64,000 bases of DNA from Deltaproteobacteria bacterium (GCA_024636215.1 JAGXHL010000097.1:11967-75966), one strand, 5' to 3'. Shown: positions 26,624 through 35,619, numbered from the stretch's first letter. Notes: generated from the letters alone by a model not told the origin. Numbers and translations: made by a program.

Positions 26624-28357
26624 ATGCCGTTTGAACATCGCAAAATAGGTGAAATCCTGATTGAGATGGGGGCCCTTGCCCCGGCTGAAGCGCGCCTTGT
26701 TGTCGAACATCAAAGGGAATCGAGGGCTCGCTTCGGTGAAACGGCAATTGCTCACGGGTTACTTTCCGATGCGCTTGTCGCCCAGGCTCTTGCCCAACAA
26801 TTCGGTCTCGAATACGTTGAGCTGGATAGTGTCATCCCGGACCCGGAGTTGAACGAGAGTTTACCGCCTGACTTGCCCATGCGTTACAATTTTATTCCTT
26901 TGCAGAAAACCGAAGAGGGGCTGGTGATCGCTATCGCCGACCCCACCAACGTTGCCGAGCTTGATGATCTGGAGATGCAGCTTGATATGCAGCTCATCTG
27001 TCAGGTTGCGTCCCGGGACAAGCTTGTCGCCCGCCTTGAGAAGAACCAGGACTCAAAACAGGTTCTGCAGGAAGTCTCGGAAGATTTCAAGCTGCAGCTG
27101 GTCAAGGAGACCGACAAGGGTGAAGAAGTCCTGTCGATTGAAAAACTGACCGATGACAGCAGTCCGATCATCCGACTGATCGATTCAACCCTGTTTGACG
27201 CCCTGAAAAAACGTGCCAGTGATATTCATATTGAGAGCAGTCCCGATGGTGTGCAGATCAAGTATCGGGTTGATGGTGTGTTGTTTCGTGCCACGGAACC
27301 TCTGGACGGTCGCTTTCAGGGGCCGATCATCTCGCGCATCAAGGTTATGAGTGACCTCGATATCTCCGAACGGCGCATCCCCCAGGACGGTCGATTCAAG
27401 GTGCGCATGGCGGGTAAGTCGATCGACTTTCGTGTCTCTATCATGCCGAGTATTTTTGGAGAGGATGCCGTCATTCGTATCCTCGATAAAGAAAGTATCG
27501 CCAAGGATCTGCACGGTTTGACCCTTGATGTCCTCGGCATAGAAGGGCATGAACTGGCCCGCTTCCGGCGCATGATTCGTGAGCCTTATGGCATGGTGCT
27601 GGTTACCGGTCCAACCGGTAGCGGCAAGACGACCACGCTCTATGCGGCTTTGACAGAGATTTTTAACGAACAGGAAAAGATCATCACCATTGAAGATCCT
27701 GTCGAATACCAGCTCAAAGGGGTGGTCCAGATTCCGGTCAACGAGAAAAAAGGCCTGACCTTTGCCCGTGGTTTGCGCTCTATCCTGCGTCACGACCCTG
27801 ACAAGATTATGGTCGGTGAGATTCGTGACCCGGAAACAGCTCAGATCGCTGTGCAGTCGGCTCTTACCGGCCATCTGGTCTTCACGACTGTGCATGCGAA
27901 CAACGTCTTTGATGTCCTGGGCCGTTTCCTGCATATGGGGATTGACGCTTATAACTTTGTCTCCAGCTTAAATTGTGTCGCCGCGCAGCGGTTGATTCGT
28001 AAAATCTGTGTCCACTGCAAACGAACCGTTACTTATGAACGTGAGGACTTTGTCGCCTCCGGTCTTGATTATGATAAGCTCAAGGATCATACCTTCTATG
28101 AAGGTGCGGGTTGCAAGGAGTGCAATGGCCAGGGCTATCATGGACGTACGGCCATTCTGGAACTCCTTGATCTGGATGACAACCTGCGCGATCTGATTAT
28201 CAACAAGGCCTCGGTGAGTCGCCTCAAGGCAGCGGCACGCGCTGCCGGAACGTCGTTCTTGCGCGATTCCGCAATAGAGAAATTGCTAAAAGGGGAGACG
28301 ACGCTGGCTGAAATCAACCGGGTCACCTTCGTTGAAAAGGCGGGGGGCGAATCATGA
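26624..28357 (+). CDS. gspE: Type II secretion / pilus assembly ATPase (GspE/PilB family)
   Basis: 577 aa from ATG 26624, with AGGA 8 nt upstream; a TTG at 26618 is too close to that site. N-terminal MshEN-type domain (KIGEILIEMGALAPAEA, then VAQALAQQFGLEYVELD), which in relatives can bind c-di-GMP. Then N2E and the AAA+ motor: Walker A GPTGSGKT at 329-336, Asp box IIRLIDSTLFDALKKRASDIHIE, His box LTGHLVFTTVHANN. A zinc knuckle is formed by Cys462, Cys465, Cys497 and Cys500. It powers pseudopilin polymerisation. The stop overlaps the next gene (ATGA). Confidence 0.93.
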   Translation: MPFEHRKIGEILIEMGALAPAEARLVVEHQRESRARFGETAIAHGLLSDALVAQALAQQFGLEYVELDSVIPDPELNESLPPDLPMRYNFIPLQKTEEGLVIAIADPTNVAELDDLEMQLDMQLICQVASRDKLVARLEKNQDSKQVLQEVSEDFKLQLVKETDKGEEVLSIEKLTDDSSPIIRLIDSTLFDALKKRASDIHIESSPDGVQIKYRVDGVLFRATEPLDGRFQGPIISRIKVMSDLDISERRIPQDGRFKVRMAGKSIDFRVSIMPSIFGEDAVIRILDKESIAKDLHGLTLDVLGIEGHELARFRRMIREPYGMVLVTGPTGSGKTTTLYAALTEIFNEQEKIITIEDPVEYQLKGVVQIPVNEKKGLTFARGLRSILRHDPDKIMVGEIRDPETAQIAVQSALTGHLVFTTVHANNVFDVLGRFLHMGIDAYNFVSSLNCVAAQRLIRKICVHCKRTVTYEREDFVASGLDYDKLKDHTFYEGAGCKECNGQGYHGRTAILELLDLDDNLRDLIINKASVSRLKAAARAAGTSFLRDSAIEKLLKGETTLAEINRVTFVEKAGGES

Positions 28358-29262
28358 GCAGGTTATTTGTCGGGGTCGACATCCAGCCTGGCGGGCTTTA
28401 CCTCGCGGCTCTCGAACGAAACCGACGCCATACACGTCTGACCGGCTTGCGTTTTGAGAGCCTGGAAGGGGTTCTGGATGTTTCCAGCAGGCAACCGAAT
28501 ATTCGTGATGCCAGGCGCTTTGTTGAAGGCTTGCGACGTGGGGTTGATGCTCTGGCCGGCAAGGAGGAGCGGATCGCCTTGAGTTTGCCTGATCGCGCTG
28601 GCCGCATCTATCTCACCGACGTTGACGCGCCATTTAAAACCCATCAGGAAGGTGTTGATATCCTCAAGTGGAGGCTGAAAGGCCATTTGCCGGCACCGCC
28701 GGGGCAGGTCAAGCTTGATTACCAGGTACTTGAGAAGCGTGATGACGGGCGGCAAAGATGTGTGGTTGCTGCCATGACTTTACCGGTTCTTGAACAATAC
28801 GAAGATCTCGTCAATGAAGCCAATCGGCATGCGATTCAGATCGACTTTCATTCTTTGAATCTCTACAACTACTATCGTCCGCGTCTCGATCTTGGCGGTG
28901 AATTCATCCTGGTTGGTATGGAAACAGGCCTGTTGAGCATTCAATACGTGATCGGGCACAGCCTCTGTTATCAGCGGGTACGGGAATTCAAGGGCGATTC
29001 ACAAAAGGCTTTTCGGGAAATCCATCGAACTCTTGTCGAGGCTTATGAGTCTTTTCCGGCCATGAAACGTTGTGCTATCTTTGCCCACGTTGATCCCGAT
29101 ATGGACGATGAGATTAACGCACTGCTCTCTTCTGCCTTTGAACGTGAAGTCAAGTGTCTTGACCCTGGCCTGAAGCGCTTCGCGGGTGAGGGGAAAACGG
29201 GTGGTTTACAGCCTGTGGGTTCTGTTCTTGCCGCTTTGGGCGCGGCAGAACGTATGATGTGA
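28354..29262 (+). CDS. PilM/GspL-like actin-fold assembly protein
   Basis: 302 aa, cytoplasmic, with an actin-like fold: FVGVDIQPGGLYLAALE at the N-terminus resembles the phosphate-1 loop, IALSLPDRAGRIYLTDVDAP and FILVGMETGLLSIQYV the later strands. In type IV pilus and GspL/M systems this protein couples the ATPase to the PilN/PilO pair. No membrane span, so PilM-like rather than full GspL. Overlaps gspE and the PilN-like gene by 4 nt each, implying translational coupling. Divergent enough that a specific symbol is not warranted. Confidence 0.82.
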   Translation: MSRLFVGVDIQPGGLYLAALERNRRHTRLTGLRFESLEGVLDVSSRQPNIRDARRFVEGLRRGVDALAGKEERIALSLPDRAGRIYLTDVDAPFKTHQEGVDILKWRLKGHLPAPPGQVKLDYQVLEKRDDGRQRCVVAAMTLPVLEQYEDLVNEANRHAIQIDFHSLNLYNYYRPRLDLGGEFILVGMETGLLSIQYVIGHSLCYQRVREFKGDSQKAFREIHRTLVEAYESFPAMKRCAIFAHVDPDMDDEINALLSSAFEREVKCLDPGLKRFAGEGKTGGLQPVGSVLAALGAAERMM

Positions 29263-29822
29263 CGACAATGGAAATTAAACTTAATCTTGCCAGTAAACCC
29301 TATCTGAATCGGCAGAGTGTTCGCCGTTGGATCTCCTTTGCCTGCACCATCGTAGTCTTGTTGCTGCTGTTTAACGTTTATTACCTTTACCAGAACTATC
29401 GGCAATTAAGCCTGCTCGATGACCTTTTTGCGGAGCTTGAGACCCAGGTTGCAAGTGTGCCCGGTGCCCCGGCGACATACTCGACAAGCAATCATGCTGC
29501 TGCAAAAGAGCAGCTTGTCGCTGCAAATGAGTTGGTGTCTGCAGATCAGTTTCGATGGACACATCTGCTGAGCCGGTTTGAAGAGCTTGTCCCAATGGAT
29601 GTGAGCCTCCGCTCAATCCGACCCGATTTCAAGCAAAGTACTGTCCATTTAACCTGTACTGCTCGAGATGTTTCGGCTATGACTAGGTTTATCGACAACC
29701 TGCTCGAGTCGGATGACCTTAATCAGGCTTATCTTGAGAATCATGCCGAGATTGAGATGCAGTCGAATGGCAGAAGTCAGATCCTGACAGGCTTTTCATT
29801 GCAGATTCGGGAGGCCTTCTGA
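29259..29822 (+). CDS. PilN-like inner-membrane assembly protein
   Basis: 187 aa from a GTG overlapping the previous stop (ATG 29268 is an alternative). Short cytoplasmic MEIKLNLASKPYLNR, the classic PilN N-terminus that docks on PilM; a membrane span at about residues 26-48; then a coiled periplasmic region and a ferredoxin-like fold including LLSRFEELVPMDVSLRSIRPD. Pairs with the PilO-like product. Confidence 0.85.
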   Translation: MTTMEIKLNLASKPYLNRQSVRRWISFACTIVVLLLLFNVYYLYQNYRQLSLLDDLFAELETQVASVPGAPATYSTSNHAAAKEQLVAANELVSADQFRWTHLLSRFEELVPMDVSLRSIRPDFKQSTVHLTCTARDVSAMTRFIDNLLESDDLNQAYLENHAEIEMQSNGRSQILTGFSLQIREAF

Positions 29823-30394
29823 TGCGGATCAAAGAACTCCTCAAACTGCTCTGGAGTGCTCATCGCGTCTTTCTGCTTGTGCTCGGCGCTTTGCTGTGCC
29901 TGAATATTTTCCTCTTCGTTTTACTCGGCCAGTTTATTGTGCCTGAAGTCGTTGAAGAGGAGACGCGTTATCTCAAACGACAGACGGAAGTTCGGCAGCT
30001 CCTTCGTAACCAGGGTGGCGCTGCAGAGACGCCTGAACAACGTTATGTCCTTGCCAGTCAGGACCTTGCCAGGTTCGAGCAGGCCATGCCGGAATATCGT
30101 GATTTTACTGCTTTGATTGAGGAGCTGCTGGTTCTTTCCAACCGGGCAGGCTTGAATATCACCCAGATAAGCTATACTTCTGAAGGCTTTAAAGTGGCTG
30201 CACTACTGAAACTCAGCTTGAATTTTAATGTTGAGGGAAACTATGAACAGCTCAAAAAGTTTATCTACTCTCTGGAACAATCAACTCGTCTGATCTCGAT
30301 CAAGCAGCTCAGTCTGCAGAGTGTGGAAGGTGACGCGGTCAAGCTCGGTTTGAATCTCGAGACACTCTTCAGGTCGGGGAGTCGTGAGTCATGA
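29822..30394 (+). CDS. PilO-like inner-membrane assembly protein
   Basis: 190 aa, ATG overlapping the PilN-like stop (TGATG). Membrane span at about residues 15-38, coiled-coil (about 40-80), then a ferredoxin-like periplasmic domain with the PilO-type LIEELLVLSNRAGLNITQIS and NFNVEGNYEQLKKFIYSLEQ. Heterodimer partner of PilN; anchors the PilP-like protein. The stop overlaps the next start by 4 nt. Confidence 0.85.
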   Translation: MRIKELLKLLWSAHRVFLLVLGALLCLNIFLFVLLGQFIVPEVVEEETRYLKRQTEVRQLLRNQGGAAETPEQRYVLASQDLARFEQAMPEYRDFTALIEELLVLSNRAGLNITQISYTSEGFKVAALLKLSLNFNVEGNYEQLKKFIYSLEQSTRLISIKQLSLQSVEGDAVKLGLNLETLFRSGSRES

Positions 30395-31374
30395 ATCGCA
30401 AACGCATGGTCCTGGCGGCCTTGTTGGGTATCCTGGCGCTCTGCCTGATTTACGCCTATCTGGCAACACCGAGGCTCGAAAAAGCCCCGCCGAGGAGTGC
30501 AAGTCCACGCGCTCGCCAAGCGCAAGCGCTTGACAACTTGTCGAAAGACCAGCAAAGCAGGTTTTCTCAAGAGCGTATTGATTTTGCATTCCTCGAAGCG
30601 GATATTAAGGATTTCCCCGGTGCAGCGCGTGACGTGTTCCGGTTCGGTCAACGGCGACCACCGGTGGTTGCTGCCGTGAAGAGACCGCAAGTGCAACAGC
30701 CTGTCATTGTTGCGCCTCCTCCTCCTGTGGTAGAGATGGTGCCAATCGAGGTTGTTCAAAAAGCCTTGTCGCAGTTTACTTTCCTTGGCTTCCTTGATAA
30801 GGAGGGAGAAAAGACGGTTTTCCTCTCCAGCCAAGGCAGCCTGTTTCTCGCCAAACAAGGTGAAAAATTTGGTACCGATTTGGAATTTACTGTCGTGGAT
30901 ATCAGTGGAGATCTTTTACAGGTTCGTCATAGTGGTCGCGAAGGTTTGATCGAGATTCCATTGATTGAACAACAGAAATTAAGCGCTTCAGTGAGCGCGC
31001 CGGCTCGCTTGGCTCCGTCGGCTCCGATCAGTTTGCCGCGGGCCAAAAGTTTTAATCGGAGAATTTTACGTCCTGAAACACCTCAGGAAAGTGAAACCGA
31101 TTTCCCCGAGACGATTGAAGAGAACAACCCTGTAATTGATGAGAACAACCCTTTAACTGATGAGAACAACCCTTTAACTGATGAGAACAACCCTGTTATT
31201 GAAGAGAACAACCCTGTTATTGAAGAGAACAACCCTGTTATTGAAGAGAACAACCCTTTAACTGATGAGAACAACCCTGTTATTGAAGAGAACTACCCCG
31301 AGGGAGCATCTGAGGATGACTTACCTGTTGAAGGGGATGATGTAGAGGGAGAAACCAATGGCTCGAATCAATAA
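30391..31374 (+). CDS. PilP/GspC-like connector protein with C-terminal heptapeptide repeats
   Basis: 327 aa. N-terminal membrane anchor (about residues 7-26), a Pro-rich periplasmic linker, then a small HR/PilP-like beta domain (about 130-200: FTFLGFLDKEGEKTVFLSS, FGTDLEFTVVDISGDLLQVRH) of the kind that links the inner-membrane complex to the secretin. Residues 243-304 are eight exact 7-residue repeats plus a degenerate ninth, consensus [ED]ENNP[VL][IT], and the tail is acidic. The repeat tail is not part of any PilP or GspC I know. It overlaps the secretin gene by 17 nt. Confidence 0.72.
   Translation: MNRKRMVLAALLGILALCLIYAYLATPRLEKAPPRSASPRARQAQALDNLSKDQQSRFSQERIDFAFLEADIKDFPGAARDVFRFGQRRPPVVAAVKRPQVQQPVIVAPPPPVVEMVPIEVVQKALSQFTFLGFLDKEGEKTVFLSSQGSLFLAKQGEKFGTDLEFTVVDISGDLLQVRHSGREGLIEIPLIEQQKLSASVSAPARLAPSAPISLPRAKSFNRRILRPETPQESETDFPETIEENNPVIDENNPLTDENNPLTDENNPVIEENNPVIEENNPVIEENNPLTDENNPVIEENYPEGASEDDLPVEGDDVEGETNGSNQ
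31117..31302 (+). repeat. In-frame 21-bp coding minisatellite (eight units plus one degenerate)
   Basis: Units start at 31117, 31138, 31159, 31180, 31201, 31222, 31243 and 31264; a degraded ninth spans 31285-31302. All share GAGAACAACCCT at the core and alternate between GTTATT- and TTAACT-type ends. Because the period is 21 bp, gain or loss of units keeps the frame. Confidence 0.95.
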
Positions 31375-33904
31375 GGTCCGCTTTGTCGGCTGGGCGCTCG
31401 TGTTACTCGCCGCTCTTCAGGTGAGTGGTTGTTCCGCATACCTGCAAGCAAAACATGCGAGGTCGGCTTTTGAAGAAGCTGAACAGTTCGCTGCTGAAGA
31501 AAATTTTGATCTGGCGATTGTCAAATATAGCGAAGCGGTGAAGCTGGAACCCGCCAGTAAAACCTATAAGCTGAAGCTGGTTTCTGCCCAGACTCGGGCC
31601 GCCGCGACCCATGTCAGAAAAGCGCGTGCCCTGGCCAATGAAGGCAAATATGCTGCGGCGGTGGAAGAATATCGTATCGCAAAAAGCTTTGATCCGAGTG
31701 TGGAAGTCGCGTCTCAGGAAGAACAGGAGATCCTTGATCTTCTCGAAGCCGAAAGGCTCGCGGAAGAAGCTGCAAAATTATGGGGGAAAAGAAACCTTCT
31801 GCCGGCCAGAAAGGCCATTGATGGCGCTTTGAAACTGAATCCGCAGAATGTCCGGGCTTTGGCGATTAAAGACCTTCTCGATCGAGACCAGAAGAAAGTT
31901 GCCATGGACGGCATTGATCTGGATGTGGCGTCTGAAGAACCCATCACCTTGAGTTTCAAAGATGCCAACATCAAGGAAGTTTTTGCTATCCTGTCAAAAT
32001 TGAGCGGCATTAACTTTATCTTTGACGAAGAGATCCGCAACCAGACAATTTCCGTGCTTCTGGAAAAGGCCAGCTTCCTTCAGGCGATGGAACTGATCAT
32101 GCAGATGAACGGGCTGGACAAGAAAGTGCTCAACAGCAAGACGATTATTATTTATCCGCAATCCCGCGAGAAAGACAAACAGTACGGTGACCAGATAATC
32201 CAAACCTTCTACCTGTCACATATCGATGCTAAAAAAGCGGTCAACATGCTGCGCACCATGCTGCAACTGCGCAAAATATTCGTCCACGAAGAGCGCAATG
32301 CCCTGGTTATCAGAGATACGCCGCAGGTTATACGCCTGGCCGAACAGATTCTGTCTGCTGCCGATCGCTCGGATTCCGAAGTACTCTTCGATGTCGAAGT
32401 GCTTTCGGTCAGGGATACTGAAAACCTGACTTTCGGGCCTAAGCTCAGCCAGTACAGTACCACCGTTGGTTTTGGTGCAACAGGAGAGGAGGGTGTTGCA
32501 ACTATTTCCTCACCATTAGTCACAGGGAGTCTCAGCGGGCTGGAGACCTTCTATACTGTTCCCTCCGCCGCTTTCGATTATGCGAAGAGCTTGAGTACGA
32601 CAGAGCTGCTGGCGAGTCCTAAAATCCGGGTCAAGAACAATGAGAAAGCGAAAGTCCATATCGGTAAACGCGACCCGGTCGTGACGACCTCCGGCAGTAC
32701 AACCAGCGAAGGTTTTACCTCTCAGACTGTCCAGTATGTAGACTCCGGCATCAAGCTCGATATTGAACCAACCATACAGCTCGATGGCAGCGTCTTGACC
32801 AAGATAAAACTGGAGGTCAGTACGGCGGAAAGACTCGATGTTGATGATAAAACGGGTGAATCACCGATTGCACTGACAACAACCAATGCAGAAACCGCCC
32901 TGGTGTTGCTTGATGGCGCGCGCACCATCCTTGGCGGCTTGTATGAATCAAACAACACCAACAACAAAACGACCTTGCCTTTTATCGGCGATATCCCGCT
33001 TATCGGCAGTCTGTTTACAAACTTTTCAGATACTGAGGAGAAGCGTGAAATCATCCTGTCTATCACGCCATACATCATCAAGAAAGTCGAAGTTCCAGAC
33101 CTCGATGTTGCAACAATCTGGTCCGGTGGTGAAGATGATCTGAAAGACGGACCTAATTTTGGTGCTTTTGCTCAAAACCTGATGAGTGAAGTCGAGGCGA
33201 CCAAGCCTCAGAGTGCCCCTGCGAGCGAACCCCTGCAGTCTGAAAAGCCTGCTGATGCTGTGACGACAGTAGAAGACGTTTCGCAGGCTGTTGATAGCCC
33301 TGAGGCAACCGAAGGCGCAGCGATCGAAGAAACGGCTGGCTTAGGCGACCCGTCTCCGGTCAAGGGTGAAGGACCGACGGCAACAGAAGTAATCCCGACA
33401 GAAGCAGTGCCGACAGAAGCAGTGTCGTCAGAAGTGATTGCAGAACCTCAGGACGTGGTCCCGCCCCTTGTTCTCGAGATGCCAGACACAGGCTTAACCT
33501 CTTTACAATTTGAGGCACCGGCCGGCGTTGAAAAGGGTCAGGAATTCTCTGTCGCCTTAGAGGTTAAAGATGTTGAAAACCTTTACAGTGCGCCACTTTT
33601 CATTAAATATGATCCGGCGCTTCTTGAACTGATCAATCTCAACGAAGGATCCTTCCTCAAGCAGGATGGCCAGTCCACGGTTTTCTCCAGCAGCCCCAAC
33701 CGCACGACGGGACAGATCATTGTCGGCTACAAACAGGGCACCGGAGGCAAAGGGGCTTCAGGGTCGGGAGTTCTGTTTAATCTGAACTTCAAGGCGCTTG
33801 CCGAGGGTGAAACAACCCTGGAAGTCAATCGTGTCAATTTCCGTAACCCGGAAGGTGCCCGGCTGCAGGTTGCTCCTGAAGCGGTCACGATTGAGATACG
33901 TTGA
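31358..33904 (+). CDS. gspD: Secretin lipoprotein (GspD/PilQ-like) with TPR and C-terminal cohesin domain
   Basis: 848 aa, AGGGAG before the ATG. Lipobox VSGC near residue 25, so it is targeted as a lipoprotein. A TPR-like region (about 35-170) is followed by a secretin N domain (ITLSFKDANIKEVFAILSKL, about 195-215) and N1-type repeats. The secretin barrel (about 400-575) has LLASPKIRVKNNEKAKVHIG and the terminal TLPFIGDIPLIGSLFTN signature. A Glu/Ala/Thr linker with TEAVP-type repeats (about 600-705) leads to a cohesin-like beta-sandwich (about 710-848: ALEVKDVENLYSAPLFIKYDP, LLELINLNEGSFL, GSGVLFNLNFKALAEGETTL). It forms the outer-membrane pore. Its stop overlaps the pseudopilin start. Confidence 0.92.
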   Translation: MARINKVRFVGWALVLLAALQVSGCSAYLQAKHARSAFEEAEQFAAEENFDLAIVKYSEAVKLEPASKTYKLKLVSAQTRAAATHVRKARALANEGKYAAAVEEYRIAKSFDPSVEVASQEEQEILDLLEAERLAEEAAKLWGKRNLLPARKAIDGALKLNPQNVRALAIKDLLDRDQKKVAMDGIDLDVASEEPITLSFKDANIKEVFAILSKLSGINFIFDEEIRNQTISVLLEKASFLQAMELIMQMNGLDKKVLNSKTIIIYPQSREKDKQYGDQIIQTFYLSHIDAKKAVNMLRTMLQLRKIFVHEERNALVIRDTPQVIRLAEQILSAADRSDSEVLFDVEVLSVRDTENLTFGPKLSQYSTTVGFGATGEEGVATISSPLVTGSLSGLETFYTVPSAAFDYAKSLSTTELLASPKIRVKNNEKAKVHIGKRDPVVTTSGSTTSEGFTSQTVQYVDSGIKLDIEPTIQLDGSVLTKIKLEVSTAERLDVDDKTGESPIALTTTNAETALVLLDGARTILGGLYESNNTNNKTTLPFIGDIPLIGSLFTNFSDTEEKREIILSITPYIIKKVEVPDLDVATIWSGGEDDLKDGPNFGAFAQNLMSEVEATKPQSAPASEPLQSEKPADAVTTVEDVSQAVDSPEATEGAAIEETAGLGDPSPVKGEGPTATEVIPTEAVPTEAVSSEVIAEPQDVVPPLVLEMPDTGLTSLQFEAPAGVEKGQEFSVALEVKDVENLYSAPLFIKYDPALLELINLNEGSFLKQDGQSTVFSSSPNRTTGQIIVGYKQGTGGKGASGSGVLFNLNFKALAEGETTLEVNRVNFRNPEGARLQVAPEAVTIEIR

Positions 33905-34398
33905 GTCTGTTGCGTTACATAGCAAAGGCTGAAAGGCAACGTGGCCTGACTCTTCTGGAGATGATTATCGCTCTGGCAATTCTGGCTGTGCTTGCCACGG
34001 TGGTTGTGCCTATGGCTGAAGTCACGGCGATACGGGGCAAAGAGTTGGAACTGAGGCGTTCCTTGCGTGAAATCCGTACCGCTATCGACCATTACAAAGC
34101 TGATTACGATAGAGCCGTGGTCGAAAAAAAGATTATCGCCTCGATCGATGAAACCGGTTATCCAGAGGATCTCGAATCCCTTGTTGAAGGCGATGACTGG
34201 GGAGGTCTCTATCCTTATAAACGCAAATACCTGAGGCGTTTGCCTGCAGACCCCTTTGATGAGTATGATGAGGGGTGGGGGTTGCGTTCCTATGAGGATG
34301 ACCCGGATTCGACTTTTTATAGTGGTAACGATATTTACGATGTTTATTCCCAGAGCCAGCGCTCGGCACTGGATGGGACGCCTTACAACACCTGGTGA
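33901..34398 (+). CDS. Type II secretion pseudopilin 1 (GspG/OxpG-like)
   Basis: 165 aa from a TTG start that overlaps the secretin stop (TTGA). Prepilin peptidase site RG|LTLLE at about residues 14-19 with Glu at +5, followed by a hydrophobic helix (MIIALAILAVLATVVVPMAE). The globular part has the G-type landmarks LPADPFDEYDEGWGLRSYED and SALDGTPYNTW at the C-terminus. Polymerises into the pseudopilus that pushes substrates through the secretin. No prepilin peptidase gene is in the window. Confidence 0.9.
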   Translation: MSLLRYIAKAERQRGLTLLEMIIALAILAVLATVVVPMAEVTAIRGKELELRRSLREIRTAIDHYKADYDRAVVEKKIIASIDETGYPEDLESLVEGDDWGGLYPYKRKYLRRLPADPFDEYDEGWGLRSYEDDPDSTFYSGNDIYDVYSQSQRSALDGTPYNTW

Positions 34399-34811
34399 AC
34401 AGTATGAGCTTGCAAGATAGAAAAAGATCACAGCGAGGTTTTACCCTGATCGAGTTGCTGATCGTCATGAGCATAATCGGTATCCTGGCCAGTATCGTTG
34501 TGCCGAACTATCAGCGTAACCTGATCAAAGCCCGTGAAGCTGTCCTGATGGAAGACCTCCACCAGATGCGCCGTGCCATCGATGCCTATTTCGCAGACCA
34601 TATCAGCTACCCCGAGTCGCTTGAGGACCTGGTCGCAAGCAAATACCTGCGTGCCGTACCCCGCGATCCTTTTACCCAGTCGACCGAAACTTGGGAAGAA
34701 GTTGCGCCAACCCCTTCTCTTGAGGGAGAGTTTGCCGAGGGAGGGCTTGAAGACGTGCATAGCGGCAGTGACCTGATCGGCCTGAATGGTATCCCTTACC
34801 GGGATTGGTAG
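34395..34811 (+). CDS. Type II secretion pseudopilin 2 (GspG-like)
   Basis: 138 aa from a GTG overlapping the preceding stop (ATG 34404 is an alternative). Prepilin cleavage site RG|FTLIE, hydrophobic helix LLIVMSIIGILASIVVPNYQ, then MEDLHQMRRAIDAYFADH, LRAVPRDPFTQ and the C-terminal GLNGIPYRDW. Paralogue of pseudopilin 1. Two G-like pseudopilins and no H/I/J/K set make this a reduced, atypical system. Last gene of the secretion operon. Confidence 0.9.
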   Translation: MNSMSLQDRKRSQRGFTLIELLIVMSIIGILASIVVPNYQRNLIKAREAVLMEDLHQMRRAIDAYFADHISYPESLEDLVASKYLRAVPRDPFTQSTETWEEVAPTPSLEGEFAEGGLEDVHSGSDLIGLNGIPYRDW

Positions 34812-34917
34812 ACGCCGGTGCCGGCAACGATCTGTGTGCGTTCGGAGCAGACTCTTCCGGCTTTACTCGTCAGGATTTGCCTGTCATTCTAATTTCCATA
34901 ATCATAGCTGCAGGATT

Positions 34918-35619
34918 ATGATTCAGCTCTTTAATGTCTGCAAGGCATACCAGCGTGATCAGAACGCACTGAACGATATCACCCTCAAGGTTGAGAAGGG
35001 TGAGTTCGTCTACCTGACCGGGCCATCAGGGGCCGGCAAGTCGACCCTGCTCAAACTCCTTTACTGTGCCGAACGCCCAACGCGCGGACAAATTCTGGTC
35101 AACGGTCGCAACATCACTCGTTACGGAGCCGCCCGTATCCCTTATCTTCGTCGCAATCTCGGTATCATCTTTCAGGATTTCAAATTACTGAATCGGCGTA
35201 GCGTTTTCGAAAATGTCGCCTTTCCTCTAGAGGTTCAGGGTCGCAAGCGATTTGAAATCAGCAAAAAGGTTTACCAGACTCTGAAAAGTGTTGGGCTTGA
35301 ACATCGTCTCAATCATTACCCCTTACAACTCTCCGGTGGCGAACAACAACGGGTTGCCGTGGCGCGGGCCCTGGTGGTTGATCCTTTGATCCTGCTGGCG
35401 GATGAACCGACAGGCAACCTTGACCCGGAAGTGACTCTCGATATTATGGGCCTTTTCAAAGGGGCGAATGCACGCGGCACAACGATTATTATGGCGACCC
35501 ACGATCGCAGCTTGATTCGTGAGTTTCCCAGACGGGTCGTCTCTCTGGAAGCGGGCAGACTTGCCAACGATGACCTGCCGCTGTTCAGAGGGTCTTCCGG
35601 AAAAGCGGGACAATTCTGA
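34918..35619 (+). CDS. ftsE: Cell-division ABC transporter ATPase FtsE
   Basis: 233 aa from ATG 34918; the frame extends upstream to 34786 but that part is unlike FtsE. Walker A GPSGAGKS at 35-42, Q loop IFQDFKLL, signature LSGGEQQRVAVARAL, Walker B LILLADEPTGNLD, H loop ATHD. With FtsX it transmits a cytoplasmic ATP signal across the membrane to activate septal peptidoglycan hydrolases. The end overlaps ftsX (TGATG). The 106-bp gap after the pseudopilin gene shows no promoter I can defend, and the ribosome site is weak. Confidence 0.96.
   Translation: MIQLFNVCKAYQRDQNALNDITLKVEKGEFVYLTGPSGAGKSTLLKLLYCAERPTRGQILVNGRNITRYGAARIPYLRRNLGIIFQDFKLLNRRSVFENVAFPLEVQGRKRFEISKKVYQTLKSVGLEHRLNHYPLQLSGGEQQRVAVARALVVDPLILLADEPTGNLDPEVTLDIMGLFKGANARGTTIIMATHDRSLIREFPRRVVSLEAGRLANDDLPLFRGSSGKAGQF

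Noticed and set aside
31083..31302. Regular 21-bp repeats as a CRISPR array
   Set aside because: There are no spacers; units are contiguous, in frame and encode a heptapeptide inside a well-supported gene.
34786..34917. N-terminal extension of FtsE by 44 codons
   Set aside because: The added residues are unlike FtsE and overlap the pseudopilin gene; ATG 34918 gives the standard N-terminus.
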